Below are positions 8,126 through 15,560 of a stretch of DNA of 18,531 bases, piece after piece. Source of the DNA: DASYPP01 sp036006525. GTDB taxonomy: Bacteria > Gemmatimonadota > Gemmatimonadetes > Gemmatimonadales > GWC2-71-9. The position numbers and the translations under genes are program-made. Position 1 is the first letter of the stretch; every line of letters starts with the position of its first letter. The stretch spans positions 1 through 18,531 of the forward strand of contig DASYPP010000088.1 of NCBI GenBank assembly GCA_036006525.1. Direction: 5' to 3'. The notes beneath the pieces are model-generated. The model saw nothing but the letters and a program-made list of their open reading frames with translations. It was not told the DNA's origin and searched no databases.

Positions 8126-8740
8126 ATGCCGTTTTCCCTTCCTGCTCTTCCCTATGCCTACAATGCGCTGGAGCCGCACATCGATGAACCGACGATGCGG
8201 ATCCACCACGACAAGCACCACCAGGCCTACGTCAACAACCTGAATGCCGCGCTGGAAAACAGCGCCGACCTGCAGTCCAAGCCGATCGAAGCCCTGCTCT
8301 CCAACCTCGACGCGATTCCCGAAGCGATCCGGACCGCGGTGCGGAACAACGGCGGCGGCCACTACAACCACACCATGTTCTGGGAGCTCATGGCCCCCGG
8401 GGGCGCGAAGGAACCGATCGGCGCGCTGGCATCCTCGATCGACAACACGTTCAAGGGATTCGACGCCTTCAAGGAGTCATTCAACAAGGCCGGGGTCGGA
8501 CGCTTCGGCAGCGGCTGGGCCTGGCTCACCATGGACAAGAGCGGCACCCTGGCCATCGAAAGCACCCCCAACCAGGACACGCCGATATCGGCCGGCAAGA
8601 TGGTGATCCTGGGCAACGACGTCTGGGAACATGCGTACTACCTCAAGTACCAGAACCGGCGGCCCGACTACCTCGCCGCGTGGTGGAACGTGGTGAACTG
8701 GACGGTCGTCGGCAAACGCTTCGACGCCGCGAAGGGCTGA
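8126..8740 (+). CDS. sodA: Superoxide dismutase, Mn type predicted
   Basis: 204 residues, full length for the Fe/Mn superoxide dismutase family, which converts superoxide to oxygen and hydrogen peroxide. The four metal ligands are visible: H27 (IHHDKHHQAY), H82 (HYNHTMFW), D165 and H169 (DVWEHAYY). G78 together with Gln150 in NQDTP follows the manganese-enzyme pattern rather than the iron one, so Mn or cambialistic use is likely. There is no signal peptide, so it is cytoplasmic. The ATG at 8126 is preceded by AGGAG. A longer in-frame start at 8054 would add residues outside the family. The peroxiredoxin gene begins 3 nt after the stop and would handle the peroxide made here. Confidence 0.95.
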   Translation: MPFSLPALPYAYNALEPHIDEPTMRIHHDKHHQAYVNNLNAALENSADLQSKPIEALLSNLDAIPEAIRTAVRNNGGGHYNHTMFWELMAPGGAKEPIGALASSIDNTFKGFDAFKESFNKAGVGRFGSGWAWLTMDKSGTLAIESTPNQDTPISAGKMVILGNDVWEHAYYLKYQNRRPDYLAAWWNVVNWTVVGKRFDAAKG

Positions 8741-8743
8741 TAC

Positions 8744-9196
8744 ATGGGTTCCCCCGACGTTGGCGCCCCGGCGCCGGATTTTACCCTGCCGTCCACCGCC
8801 GGAACCCAGGTCACGCTTTCCGACTTGAAGGGCAAGAAGGTGCTGCTCGCCTTTTTCCCGCTCGCGTTTACCAGCACCTGTACCACGGAGCTCAACGCCT
8901 TCAACAATGACTTCGGCCAGTTCGGCGAGACCGTGGTGCTCCCCATCAGCGTGGACTCGGTGCCGACGCTCAAGGAATTCAAGGCGAAGGAGCAGCTGAA
9001 TTTCGACCTGCTGAGCGATTTCAAGCGCGACGTGTCCCGGCGGTACGGCACCCTGCTCGAGGAGAAGTTCTATTCCAATCGCGCCTATTTCCTGGTTGAC
9101 CGGAAGGGTATCCTGCGCTGGGCCTTCGTAGAGCCGACCCCCGGCAGCCGGCGGGAAAACGCGGAAATTCTGCAGCAGATCAATGCAGTGGAGTAA
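8744..9196 (+). CDS. 1-Cys peroxiredoxin, AhpE-like
   Basis: 150 residues of the AhpC/TSA thioredoxin-fold family. The active site is FPLAFTSTC (P39, T43, peroxidatic C46). This FPLAFT signature and the single cysteine in the whole protein match the AhpE-like 1-Cys group, so reduction needs an outside thiol donor. It would reduce hydrogen peroxide or organic peroxides in the cytoplasm. It starts 3 nt after the superoxide dismutase gene, forming a two-step superoxide-to-water detoxification unit. The TAA stop lies within the first word of a hairpin repeat (9192-9271). Confidence 0.9.
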   Translation: MGSPDVGAPAPDFTLPSTAGTQVTLSDLKGKKVLLAFFPLAFTSTCTTELNAFNNDFGQFGETVVLPISVDSVPTLKEFKAKEQLNFDLLSDFKRDVSRRYGTLLEEKFYSNRAYFLVDRKGILRWAFVEPTPGSRRENAEILQQINAVE

Positions 9197-9271
9197 GCAG
9201 TAAGCAGTAAGCGGGACTGGCAACGGAGATCGAGACTAGAAACCAGTCCTGCTCACTGCTCACGGCTTACG
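9192..9271. repeat. Heptamer-word inverted repeat (hairpin element)
   Basis: The left arm has three AGTAAGC heptamers (9192-9212) followed by GGGACTGG (9213-9220). The right arm (9243-9271), read on the other strand, has CGTAAGC, CGTGAGC, AGTGAGC and AGGACTGG, so the arms pair imperfectly around a 22-nt centre. The first word supplies the TAA stop codon of the peroxiredoxin gene. The word design is shared with 13649-13741. Confidence 0.8.
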
Positions 9272-9299
9272 CCCTTTCTTCCCTGGCCTCATCGTGAGC

Positions 9300-9797
9300 A
9301 TGCATTCGCGAAGCTCAAGCGCACTCTTCATCCTGGCCCTCTTGGTCGGCTGCCGGCTGGAAGATCACACCCCGGCCGGCAGCCGGCGCGATGAGGCCCA
9401 GATCCGCGGTGTGATCAACGAGTATTACCGGAGTTTTTCCGAGCTGGACTGGGTCGGCTGTCGGCATTTTTTCCTGGACCGAGGCATGGTGAGCTTCGGC
9501 GGCGCGGCCGGCGACACGTCGCAAGTGGAGGCCGAAGTGATTCCCGCCGATTCGGCCTTCCAGTGGCTGGCGAAGATGCGGGAATCCGGGATCCTTCGAC
9601 CGCCCCAGGCCCAGGTCATCCGGACCGACCTCCGCCAGGCTGACGGGTTCGCCGCCGTGTGGGTCGTCGTGCGGCAGGAGGTGCCGCGCAACGGGGGGCC
9701 CGGCGCGTCCGGCGAGGACCTCGAGCACTGGGTCCTGCGGCGCACGCCCGAGGGCTGGCGCGTCATCCTGCTGACGCTTCCCTGGCTGTCGCACTGA
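9300..9797 (+). CDS. Putative lipoprotein with NTF2/SnoaL-like domain
   Basis: 165 residues from the ATG at 9300; a GTG two codons upstream is the alternative start. A short signal peptide ends in a lipobox (LLVGC), so it is probably a lipoprotein. The remainder reads like an NTF2-like/DUF4440 cone: an opening helix IRGVINEYYRSFSELD, a later ALVV-type strand (FAAVWVVVRQEV) and the typical closing pair HWVLRRTPEGWRVILL. Such domains bind small ligands or act as accessory subunits; the ligand is unknown. The stop codon overlaps the likely CTG start of the next gene. Confidence 0.72.
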   Translation: MHSRSSSALFILALLVGCRLEDHTPAGSRRDEAQIRGVINEYYRSFSELDWVGCRHFFLDRGMVSFGGAAGDTSQVEAEVIPADSAFQWLAKMRESGILRPPQAQVIRTDLRQADGFAAVWVVVRQEVPRNGGPGASGEDLEHWVLRRTPEGWRVILLTLPWLSH

Positions 9798-10693
9798 GCT
9801 CCCCGAAACGGATCGCGCTCATCTGCGCGGCCGCGGCGATCATCGCCATCACGGGTCTGCTGGAGATAGCGGCCCGCGGCCGCCGGGCGGAATTCCTCAC
9901 TGCCAACGCGACGACCGCCCGCGCGGTAGCCGGCTACCTCACTATCGTGGCACCGGTCGATGGTGGCTCGGATTATCAGTTGGTCGGCCTGCTCTCTGCG
10001 GTGCACACCCTGGCCGCCTCCCCGCGCTGGCATCGGGGCATCCAGGTGGCGTGGGGCAATTCACCACTGCTTCCTGATTCCCTGAAAGTCGCACCTCCCG
10101 ACACCATCGCCCGTCGCCTGCTCTCCGACCCGGGAACCACTGCCTTTGTCGAGCGCGCCGGCCGCACCGTCGCCCTGGTGCCGCTGCTGGACAAGAGCCT
10201 CGCCCATCCCATCGGCTGGGTCGCCGCGTGGGGAATGCTGGCGCCCGATTCCAAGAACGTGGTGCGCTCCAGTCTCCTGGCGCTGATCGCCGTCTCCGCC
10301 GGGCCAGCCCTGCTGCTCCCGGCGGCGCTGCTACCCCGCCGCACTCGCTGGTGGCTGGTGGTGGTCGCCGCCGGCGGGGTGGTCCTGCTGGCCGTCCGCG
10401 AAGACCACCGGGTGCTGGAACTCGCCGCCCGCCGCGAAGCGATGGTGGTGGAGCGAGTCCGCTTGCTGGGAGATCGGGCCATCACCATGCCGCGGATCGA
10501 CAGGAAGCAGCTGGGGCGCATTGAGGCTGGTCCGGACCCACAGCGATCCGGGTGGACACGACTGGAGCGGTTGCTTGCCGGAGCGGTTGGCGCGTTCCTG
10601 CTGGTGGTGTGCGTGGGTACCTGGTCTCAGACCCGCGGGCCGCGCTTTGAGAAGGCAGAGGACGCGGAGGACGGCACACCGCTGAGAAGCTGA
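9794..10693 (+). CDS. Membrane protein with sensor-like extracytoplasmic domain
   Basis: About 299 residues from a CTG that overlaps the previous stop (CTGA); no standard start codon fits, and the open frame further upstream is Arg/Ala-rich, out-of-frame sequence of the previous gene. An N-terminal membrane helix (about 8-25) is followed by an extracytoplasmic region of about 130 residues, two membrane helices near 160-205, a polar segment and a last helix near 265-285. The layout resembles the sensory half of a two-component kinase without a kinase core. I do not recognise the family. The last 14 residues (EKAEDAEDGTPLRS) and the stop are encoded by a repeat element and almost equal the tail of the kinase ending at 15258. 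Confidence 0.6.
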   Translation: MSSPKRIALICAAAAIIAITGLLEIAARGRRAEFLTANATTARAVAGYLTIVAPVDGGSDYQLVGLLSAVHTLAASPRWHRGIQVAWGNSPLLPDSLKVAPPDTIARRLLSDPGTTAFVERAGRTVALVPLLDKSLAHPIGWVAAWGMLAPDSKNVVRSSLLALIAVSAGPALLLPAALLPRRTRWWLVVVAAGGVVLLAVREDHRVLELAARREAMVVERVRLLGDRAITMPRIDRKQLGRIEAGPDPQRSGWTRLERLLAGAVGAFLLVVCVGTWSQTRGPRFEKAEDAEDGTPLRS

Positions 10694-10720
10694 GTTCCGC
10701 AGAGGTAGTCGCAGAGGCAA
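10648..10720 (+). repeat. Left arm of nonamer-word element, copy 1 (flanks the GxxExxY gene)
   Basis: A 73-nt unit rich in GCAGAGGAC/GCGGAGGAC words. It aligns without gaps to 15213-15285 with 8 mismatches (65/73). Its core at 10663-10687 recurs inverted at 11256-11280 with one mismatch in 25. It contains the stop codon of the upstream membrane-protein gene at the same place as copy 2. Confidence 0.88.
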
Positions 10721-10731
10721 ACGATAGTTTC

Positions 10732-11151
10732 TCACTTACTGCGCGTCATGACCTTTCGGGTGATCCCGTCCGCCAGTCTCTTCACGTTGAAGTTGAGAAG
10801 GAGTCCGACCTCCTTTTTTGAGATCTGCAAATACGTAAGAAGTTGAGATTCGTGGACTGGTATCACGGTATCAACCGCCTTGATCTCAACGATTACCAGG
10901 TCCGAAACGATCATGTCCACTCGGTAGCCGACCTCCAATTGAACCTCCCCGTAGGCCAGGGGAAGGCTAACCTGGGACTGCACTTCCAATCCCGCGTTAA
11001 TCAGTTCATAGGCGAGACATGCGTGATATGAACTTTCCAATAGACCGGGACCGAGCCTGGTGTGTACCTTCATGGCGTAACCAATGACCAGCCCGGTCAG
11101 TCCCGATTGCGGATAGTCGGCCTTGGTGGCACTCGCGGATGGGGTCGTCAT
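10732..11151 (-). CDS. GxxExxY family protein, PD-(D/E)XK nuclease-like
   Basis: 139 residues from the ATG at 11151; an in-frame GTG at 11184 would add 11. The signature GLLESSY (G36, E39, Y42) defines the GxxExxY family. It is followed by a PD-(D/E)XK-type core: D79 in YRVDM, then E89 and K91 in VEIKAV, with Q103 in ESQLLTYL. The C-terminus GLLLNFNVKRLADGI is typical. The biochemical role of the family is not established; the fold points to nucleic-acid cleavage. It is the only minus-strand gene in the 6.8-18.5 kb stretch, is less GC-rich than its neighbours, and lies between inverted copies of a dispersed repeat, which suggests it arrived as a unit with them. Confidence 0.9.
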   Translation of the reverse strand: MTTPSASATKADYPQSGLTGLVIGYAMKVHTRLGPGLLESSYHACLAYELINAGLEVQSQVSLPLAYGEVQLEVGYRVDMIVSDLVIVEIKAVDTVIPVHESQLLTYLQISKKEVGLLLNFNVKRLADGITRKVMTRSK

Positions 11152-11190
11152 GCCGTCACGGTAGCATGAGTGCCGCCCATCCACATAACC

Positions 11191-11196
11191 ATTTTA
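11191..11196 (-). promoter_or_regulatory. Candidate -10 box for the GxxExxY gene
   Basis: TAAAAT on the minus strand within a small AT-rich patch, with a weak -35. Transcription would start near 11184, either at the GTG itself (leaderless) or 33 nt before the ATG at 11151. Confidence 0.3.
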
Positions 11197-11225
11197 TTCC
11201 ATGTCGACATCCTTAAACCGCGGCC

Positions 11226-11292
11226 TGCCTCAGCGAAGGCTCACGAACCTCTGCCTCTCAGCGGTGTGCCGTTCTCCGCGCTCTCTCACAGA
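11226..11292 (-). repeat. Right arm of nonamer-word element, copy 1
   Basis: An inverted counterpart of 10648-10720. The 25-nt core at 11256-11280 matches 10663-10687 with one mismatch, and the outer end TGCCTCAGCGA matches the inner end of the left arm. Together with the left arm it encloses the GxxExxY gene in an element of about 640 bp. Confidence 0.78.
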
Positions 11293-11312
11293 CACAGCTT
11301 TCCGCGCCCCTC

Positions 11313-11341
11313 CTGACAAGGTCCCCGAAATCCGCTAGCTT
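11313..11341 (+). promoter_or_regulatory. Candidate promoter of the GAF/PAS kinase gene
   Basis: CTGACA (11313-11318) and TAGCTT (11336-11341) with a 17-base spacer. Transcription would begin only a few bases before the ATG at 11355, which fits the lack of a Shine-Dalgarno site there. Confidence 0.35.
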
Positions 11342-11354
11342 CTCTCTCATTCCT

Positions 11355-12872
11355 ATGACCTCCCCCACCGGCGCCCTGGCCCTGATCGGGTCAATCGCGA
11401 AGTTGCTCAAAGCCGGTAACGCGGCCGAGCTGACGGTGACATCCGTCGCCCGGGCGTTGCGGGAAGGAATGGCGGCGCGGGAGGTTGGAATCTGGTTCCG
11501 CGAAGCGCACGCGACCACCTTCTGCTGCGTCCGGGCCGCGGCCGGCGACCCGGCTCCCCTGCGGCAGCAGGTCCAGGTGCCGGAGCGGCAGCCGGAGGCG
11601 GAACGGATTCACCTGGTGCACGAAGCCGAGTGGCTCGGCGTGCTCGACGTGCAGCGCAACCGCACGCCCCACCCGGACGATGAGCCGGTCCTCCAGATCG
11701 TCGGCGACATGCTCGCCCCCTTCCTTGGCTCCCTCGAACTGTCCGAAGATCTTGCCTACGAGGTGGCGGTCCGCTCCCACGAAATCGAGGAGCAGCGGCG
11801 CTTCATCACCCTGGTCGTCGACTCGCTTCCGGTCGGCCTCTACGTGGTGGATCGGGACTACCGGATTCAGATCTGGAACCGGAAGCGGGAGATGGGCACC
11901 CAGGGCCTCCGGCGGGACGACGTGGTCGGCCGCCCGATCTTCGACGTGCTCACCCGGCAACCGGCCGATGAGCTCAAGGGAGAGTTCGACCGGGTATTCG
12001 CGTCGGGTGAGATCCAGCAGATCGAGCTGGAGACGGGCACCGAGGAGGAGCGGCGCTCCTACCGGATCAGCAAGATTCCCATGCGGCTGGACGGCGACGA
12101 GATCACCCACGTGATCACGGTGGGCGAGGATGTCACTCTCTGGCACAGCGTGCAGCAGCAGATTCTGCAGAGCGAGAAGCTCGCGGCCATCGGCCAGCTG
12201 GCCGCCGGGGTCATGCACGAGATCAACAACCCGCTGGCCACCATCGGGGCCTGCGTGGCCGCCCTGGAAGGGCGGCTGGACGAGGTTTCCGAACCGGCCC
12301 GCTCGGCGCGGAAGGAGTACCTCGATATCATCGATAAGGAAGTGCAGCGCTGTACCAACATCGTCGATGGACTGCTGGATTTCAGCCGCCCCAAGGGCAA
12401 GACCAAGCAACGGACCCGGGTCATGAACCTGGTGGAGGACACGCTGTTCCTGTTGCGCCACCACAAGACCTACCGCAAGCTCGAAGTCCGGCTCGACGTG
12501 GACCCCACGCTCCCCGACATTCACGGCAACGCCGAGCAGCTGATCCAGGCCTTCATGGCGATCTCGCTCAATGCGGTGGACGCCATGGAGAACGGCGGCG
12601 AGCTCCGGGTCCGGACCGCGCGGAGCGATCACCGGGACGACGAGATCGTGGTCGAGTTCCAGGACACCGGGCACGGGATTCCCCGGCATTCGCTGTCCAA
12701 GATTTTCGATCCGTTTTATACCACCAAGCCGCAGGGCCGCGGCACCGGGCTCGGCCTCTCGGTGTGCTATGGGATCGTGGAGCAGCACGGCGGGCGGATC
12801 GAAGTGGAGAGCCAGCAGGGAAGAGGAGCAACGTTCCGAGTGTTCCTCCCGATCACCGGTGAGAGTAGCTAA
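11355..12872 (+). CDS. Soluble GAF-PAS histidine kinase, NtrB-like
   Basis: 505 residues without membrane segments, so a cytoplasmic sensor kinase. Residues about 10-130 look like a GAF domain, 130-150 form a helical linker, and 150-265 are a PAS domain (LVVDSLPVGLYVVDRDYRI, later the GEDVT end). The dimerisation/phosphoacceptor helix holds the H-box GVMHEINNPLATIG (H288). The ATPase domain has the N-box (ISLNAVDAME), DTGHGIP, a FDPFYTTK F-box and GTGLGLS. This NtrB/AtoS-like core usually pairs with an NtrC-type regulator, yet the next gene is an OmpR-type regulator with its own kinase, so this one may be an orphan. The gene ends at the first base of a hairpin repeat (12872). Confidence 0.9.
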   Translation: MTSPTGALALIGSIAKLLKAGNAAELTVTSVARALREGMAAREVGIWFREAHATTFCCVRAAAGDPAPLRQQVQVPERQPEAERIHLVHEAEWLGVLDVQRNRTPHPDDEPVLQIVGDMLAPFLGSLELSEDLAYEVAVRSHEIEEQRRFITLVVDSLPVGLYVVDRDYRIQIWNRKREMGTQGLRRDDVVGRPIFDVLTRQPADELKGEFDRVFASGEIQQIELETGTEEERRSYRISKIPMRLDGDEITHVITVGEDVTLWHSVQQQILQSEKLAAIGQLAAGVMHEINNPLATIGACVAALEGRLDEVSEPARSARKEYLDIIDKEVQRCTNIVDGLLDFSRPKGKTKQRTRVMNLVEDTLFLLRHHKTYRKLEVRLDVDPTLPDIHGNAEQLIQAFMAISLNAVDAMENGGELRVRTARSDHRDDEIVVEFQDTGHGIPRHSLSKIFDPFYTTKPQGRGTGLGLSVCYGIVEQHGGRIEVESQQGRGATFRVFLPITGESS

Positions 12873-12955
12873 CTGCCAAACACAAGGACGCTACGGCGCA
12901 AAGGAATAACCAAACCACGTAATTCTTCGCGTCTTGGCGCCTTTGGGTTGGCAGT
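12872..12955. repeat. Inverted-repeat hairpin element between kinase and response regulator
   Basis: Both ends read ACTGCCAA inward. The left arm continues with words such as AAGGACGC and GCGCAAAGGAAT, and the right arm (other strand) with AAAGGCGCC, AAGACGCG and AAGAAT. The arms pair imperfectly around a centre near 12905-12920. The element begins on the last base of the upstream TAA stop codon. Confidence 0.75.
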
Positions 12956-12981
12956 TGCGGTTTCCTACTAACAGAAGCCCC

Positions 12982-13648
<667 letters not shown>

Positions 13649-13659
<11 letters not shown>

Positions 13660-13741
13660 GAGGTGAGAAGTGAGAAGGACTTCATTGCTGCATATTGAGT
13701 CTACGGTGGGTCCCTCTCACCTCTCACCTCTCACTTCTTAC
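13649..13741. repeat. Heptamer-word inverted repeat within the regulator-kinase operon
   Basis: The left arm has four words GTGAGAA, GTGAGAG, GTGAGAA, GTGAGAA followed by GGAC (13649-13680). The right arm (13711-13741, other strand) has GTAAGAA, then three GTGAGAG, then GGA. The arms are almost perfectly complementary around a 30-nt centre. The element fills the whole gap between the response regulator and its kinase and provides the regulator's stop codon. Confidence 0.88.
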
Positions 13742-13749
13742 GCGTCTGT

Positions 13750-15258
13750 ATGAAGACGATCAGGACGCGGTTGACGGTCTGGTACACGGTGGCCATGGGC
13801 GTGGTGATCGTGGCTTTCGGTGCCGCACTGGTGATCGAGCGGCGGCATCCCAGCTTTGACGAGCTGGATGAGCGGCTCCAGCTGGAATCAGATGTCGCGG
13901 TCGGGTGGCTGAGCGAATCGCACCGGGTGCTGAGCGGCCAGATCACCACGATAGACTCGGTGCCGGGCCGCGAAGGTCGCTGGGTCCTCCGCACCATCCT
14001 GGTGCCCACGGTCAGCACCTACCTCGAAAGCATGCGGGATCCCCTGGTCGTGGTCGATTCGCTCGGCAACCTGCTGTACGCGTCGCAACAATCCCGTTCG
14101 CTCTCCTACAATTCCCTGGAACGCCTGGTAGGCCTGCTGCGCCCGCGGCCCGGCACCCGGGTAACCGGCACCGTCAACCTGGATCCCCACCTGGGCGCCT
14201 ACCGCTATCTCGCCGCCCCGATTCCCGCGGTGTCCGACATCGGCGGGATGCTGATCGCCACCCCGGCACTGGTCTCCTCGTTCGAGCCCAGGGAGCTCAT
14301 TCGTTCGATGGTGGTCATCCTGCCCATCGTCCTGCTGGCGTCGGTCGGCGTGGGCTACTGGCTGGCCGACCGCTCGCTGCGGCCGATCCAGGACATGATG
14401 GATGAACTGGAGGCGATCAGCGATGGCCGCGGCCTGCATCGCCGGCTGATGGTGCCCCGTTCGGGCGACGAGCTGGCCCGGCTGGCCCTCAAGGTGAATG
14501 GGATGCTGGCCCGGCTGGAGCAGAGTTTCTCCGGCCTCCGCCGGTTCACGGCCGATGCCAGTCACGAACTCAAGACTCCGCTCATGGTGGTGCGGGCCGG
14601 GGTGGAACGGGCGCTCACCAACCCGAGCGCGCCGGCCGACAGCATCGAACAGCTGGACGAGACCCTGAACCAGATCAACCGGATGAGCGAGCTGGTGGAG
14701 ACCCTGCTCATCCTGGCCCGCGCCGATGAAGGCCGGGCCCCGCTCGCCCTCCAGGAGGTGGACCTGCGTGATCTGGTTGGAGAGGCGGTCGAGACGGCGG
14801 GCATCCTGGGCGAAGGCGCCGGGATTGCGGTAACCAGCACGCTGCCGGAGAAACCGGTACTGCTCGCGGTGGACGGAGCCCGAATGCGGCAACTGCTGCT
14901 GAACCTGGTGACCAACGCGATCAAGTACAACGAAGCGGGTGGATCGGTGGCGCTGGACCTGGTGGACCAGGGCACCGCCGTGGTAATCACGGTCCGCGAC
15001 ACCGGCATTGGCATCGCCGCCGGCGACCTGCCCCACGTGTTCGACCGGTTCTGGCGGGCCGACCTGGTGCGCTCCCGCGCCACGGAACATTCCGGATTTG
15101 GGCTGGGCCTCGCTATTTCGCGTTGGATCGTGGAGGCTCATGGAGGGAAGATCTCGGTGCAGAGCCGGCCTGGTCGGGGAACCGGGTTTACGGTGACCCT
15201 GCCTCGTGGTCCTGAGAAGACAGAGGACGCGGAGGACGGCATACCACAGAGAAGCTGA
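13750..15258 (+). CDS. Membrane sensor histidine kinase (CusS-like)
   Basis: 502 residues. The first membrane helix is about 9-29, the periplasmic sensor domain about 30-185, the second helix about 187-206. Then come a HAMP domain (LADRSLRPIQDMMDELEAI), a HisKA domain with H272 in FTADASHELKTPL, and an ATPase domain with N-box (LLNLVTNAIKY), DTGIGI, FDRFWRAD and GFGLGLAIS. It is the likely partner kinase of the OmpR-type regulator upstream. The signal is unknown. The natural protein would end near FTVTLPRG; the last 14 residues (EKTEDAEDGIPQRS) and the TGA come from a repeat element and differ in only three positions from the tail of the membrane protein ending at 10693. Confidence 0.93.
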   Translation: MKTIRTRLTVWYTVAMGVVIVAFGAALVIERRHPSFDELDERLQLESDVAVGWLSESHRVLSGQITTIDSVPGREGRWVLRTILVPTVSTYLESMRDPLVVVDSLGNLLYASQQSRSLSYNSLERLVGLLRPRPGTRVTGTVNLDPHLGAYRYLAAPIPAVSDIGGMLIATPALVSSFEPRELIRSMVVILPIVLLASVGVGYWLADRSLRPIQDMMDELEAISDGRGLHRRLMVPRSGDELARLALKVNGMLARLEQSFSGLRRFTADASHELKTPLMVVRAGVERALTNPSAPADSIEQLDETLNQINRMSELVETLLILARADEGRAPLALQEVDLRDLVGEAVETAGILGEGAGIAVTSTLPEKPVLLAVDGARMRQLLLNLVTNAIKYNEAGGSVALDLVDQGTAVVITVRDTGIGIAAGDLPHVFDRFWRADLVRSRATEHSGFGLGLAISRWIVEAHGGKISVQSRPGRGTGFTVTLPRGPEKTEDAEDGIPQRS

Positions 15259-15440
15259 GTTCCGCAGAGGGTTTCGCTGAGGCAATCCATGGTACTGGCG
15301 ATGAGGCGCCCTTCCATGTCACCAAATCACCTCCTCACAAGTTTCCGACTCAGAAGCGAGAATGATACGCTTTCCTCTGCGACAACCTCAGCGGGGCTCT
15401 GTTTCACTGCGGTGTGCAGTTCACTGCGCGCTGCGGTCGC
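15213..15440. repeat. Nonamer-word inverted repeat element, copy 2 (no gene inside)
   Basis: The left arm (15213-15285) matches 10648-10720 at 65 of 73 positions without gaps. The right arm (about 15373-15440) is a more diverged inverted copy (CCTCTGCGA, ACTGCGGTGTGC, CACTGCGCG). The centre of about 90 nt holds no open frame. The whole stretch from 15259 to 15560 contains only this element and the upstream region of the first tonB gene. Confidence 0.78.
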
Positions 15441-15523
15441 GGTCCCTTGAGCGGTCCTCAGGACATGACACCCGGTCGTAACCGTCCTGTAACCCACCTC
15501 CTCCACCCACCTTAATCTCCCAA

Positions 15524-15556
15524 GCCTCTCTTTATATCAGCCCTGACAAGAGAGGC
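15524..15556 (+). promoter_or_regulatory. Palindrome around the -10 and ribosome site of the first tonB gene
   Basis: GCCTCTCT (15524-15531) and AGAGAGGC (15549-15556) are perfect 8-bp inverted repeats. They flank a possible -10 box TATATC (15533-15538), and the right arm contains the Shine-Dalgarno sequence (AGAGAGG) for the ATG at 15561. It could be an operator, or a hairpin that hides the ribosome site on read-through transcripts. Confidence 0.4.
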
Positions 15557-15560
15557 GGCC

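Noticed and set aside
9192..9212. CRISPR or simple microsatellite
   Set aside because: Units are 7 nt without spacers and recur inverted to form a hairpin, unlike CRISPR; the inverted arms and anchor also go beyond a simple tandem repeat.
9659..9793. ATG at 9659 as start of the membrane protein
   Set aside because: It would overlap the NTF2-like gene by about 140 nt with an Arg/Ala-rich segment typical of an out-of-frame reading; the hydrophobic N-terminus begins just after 9794.
10732..11151. GxxExxY gene as a toxin-antitoxin or restriction component
   Set aside because: There is no partner gene next to it, and the closest associated feature is the inverted repeat pair.
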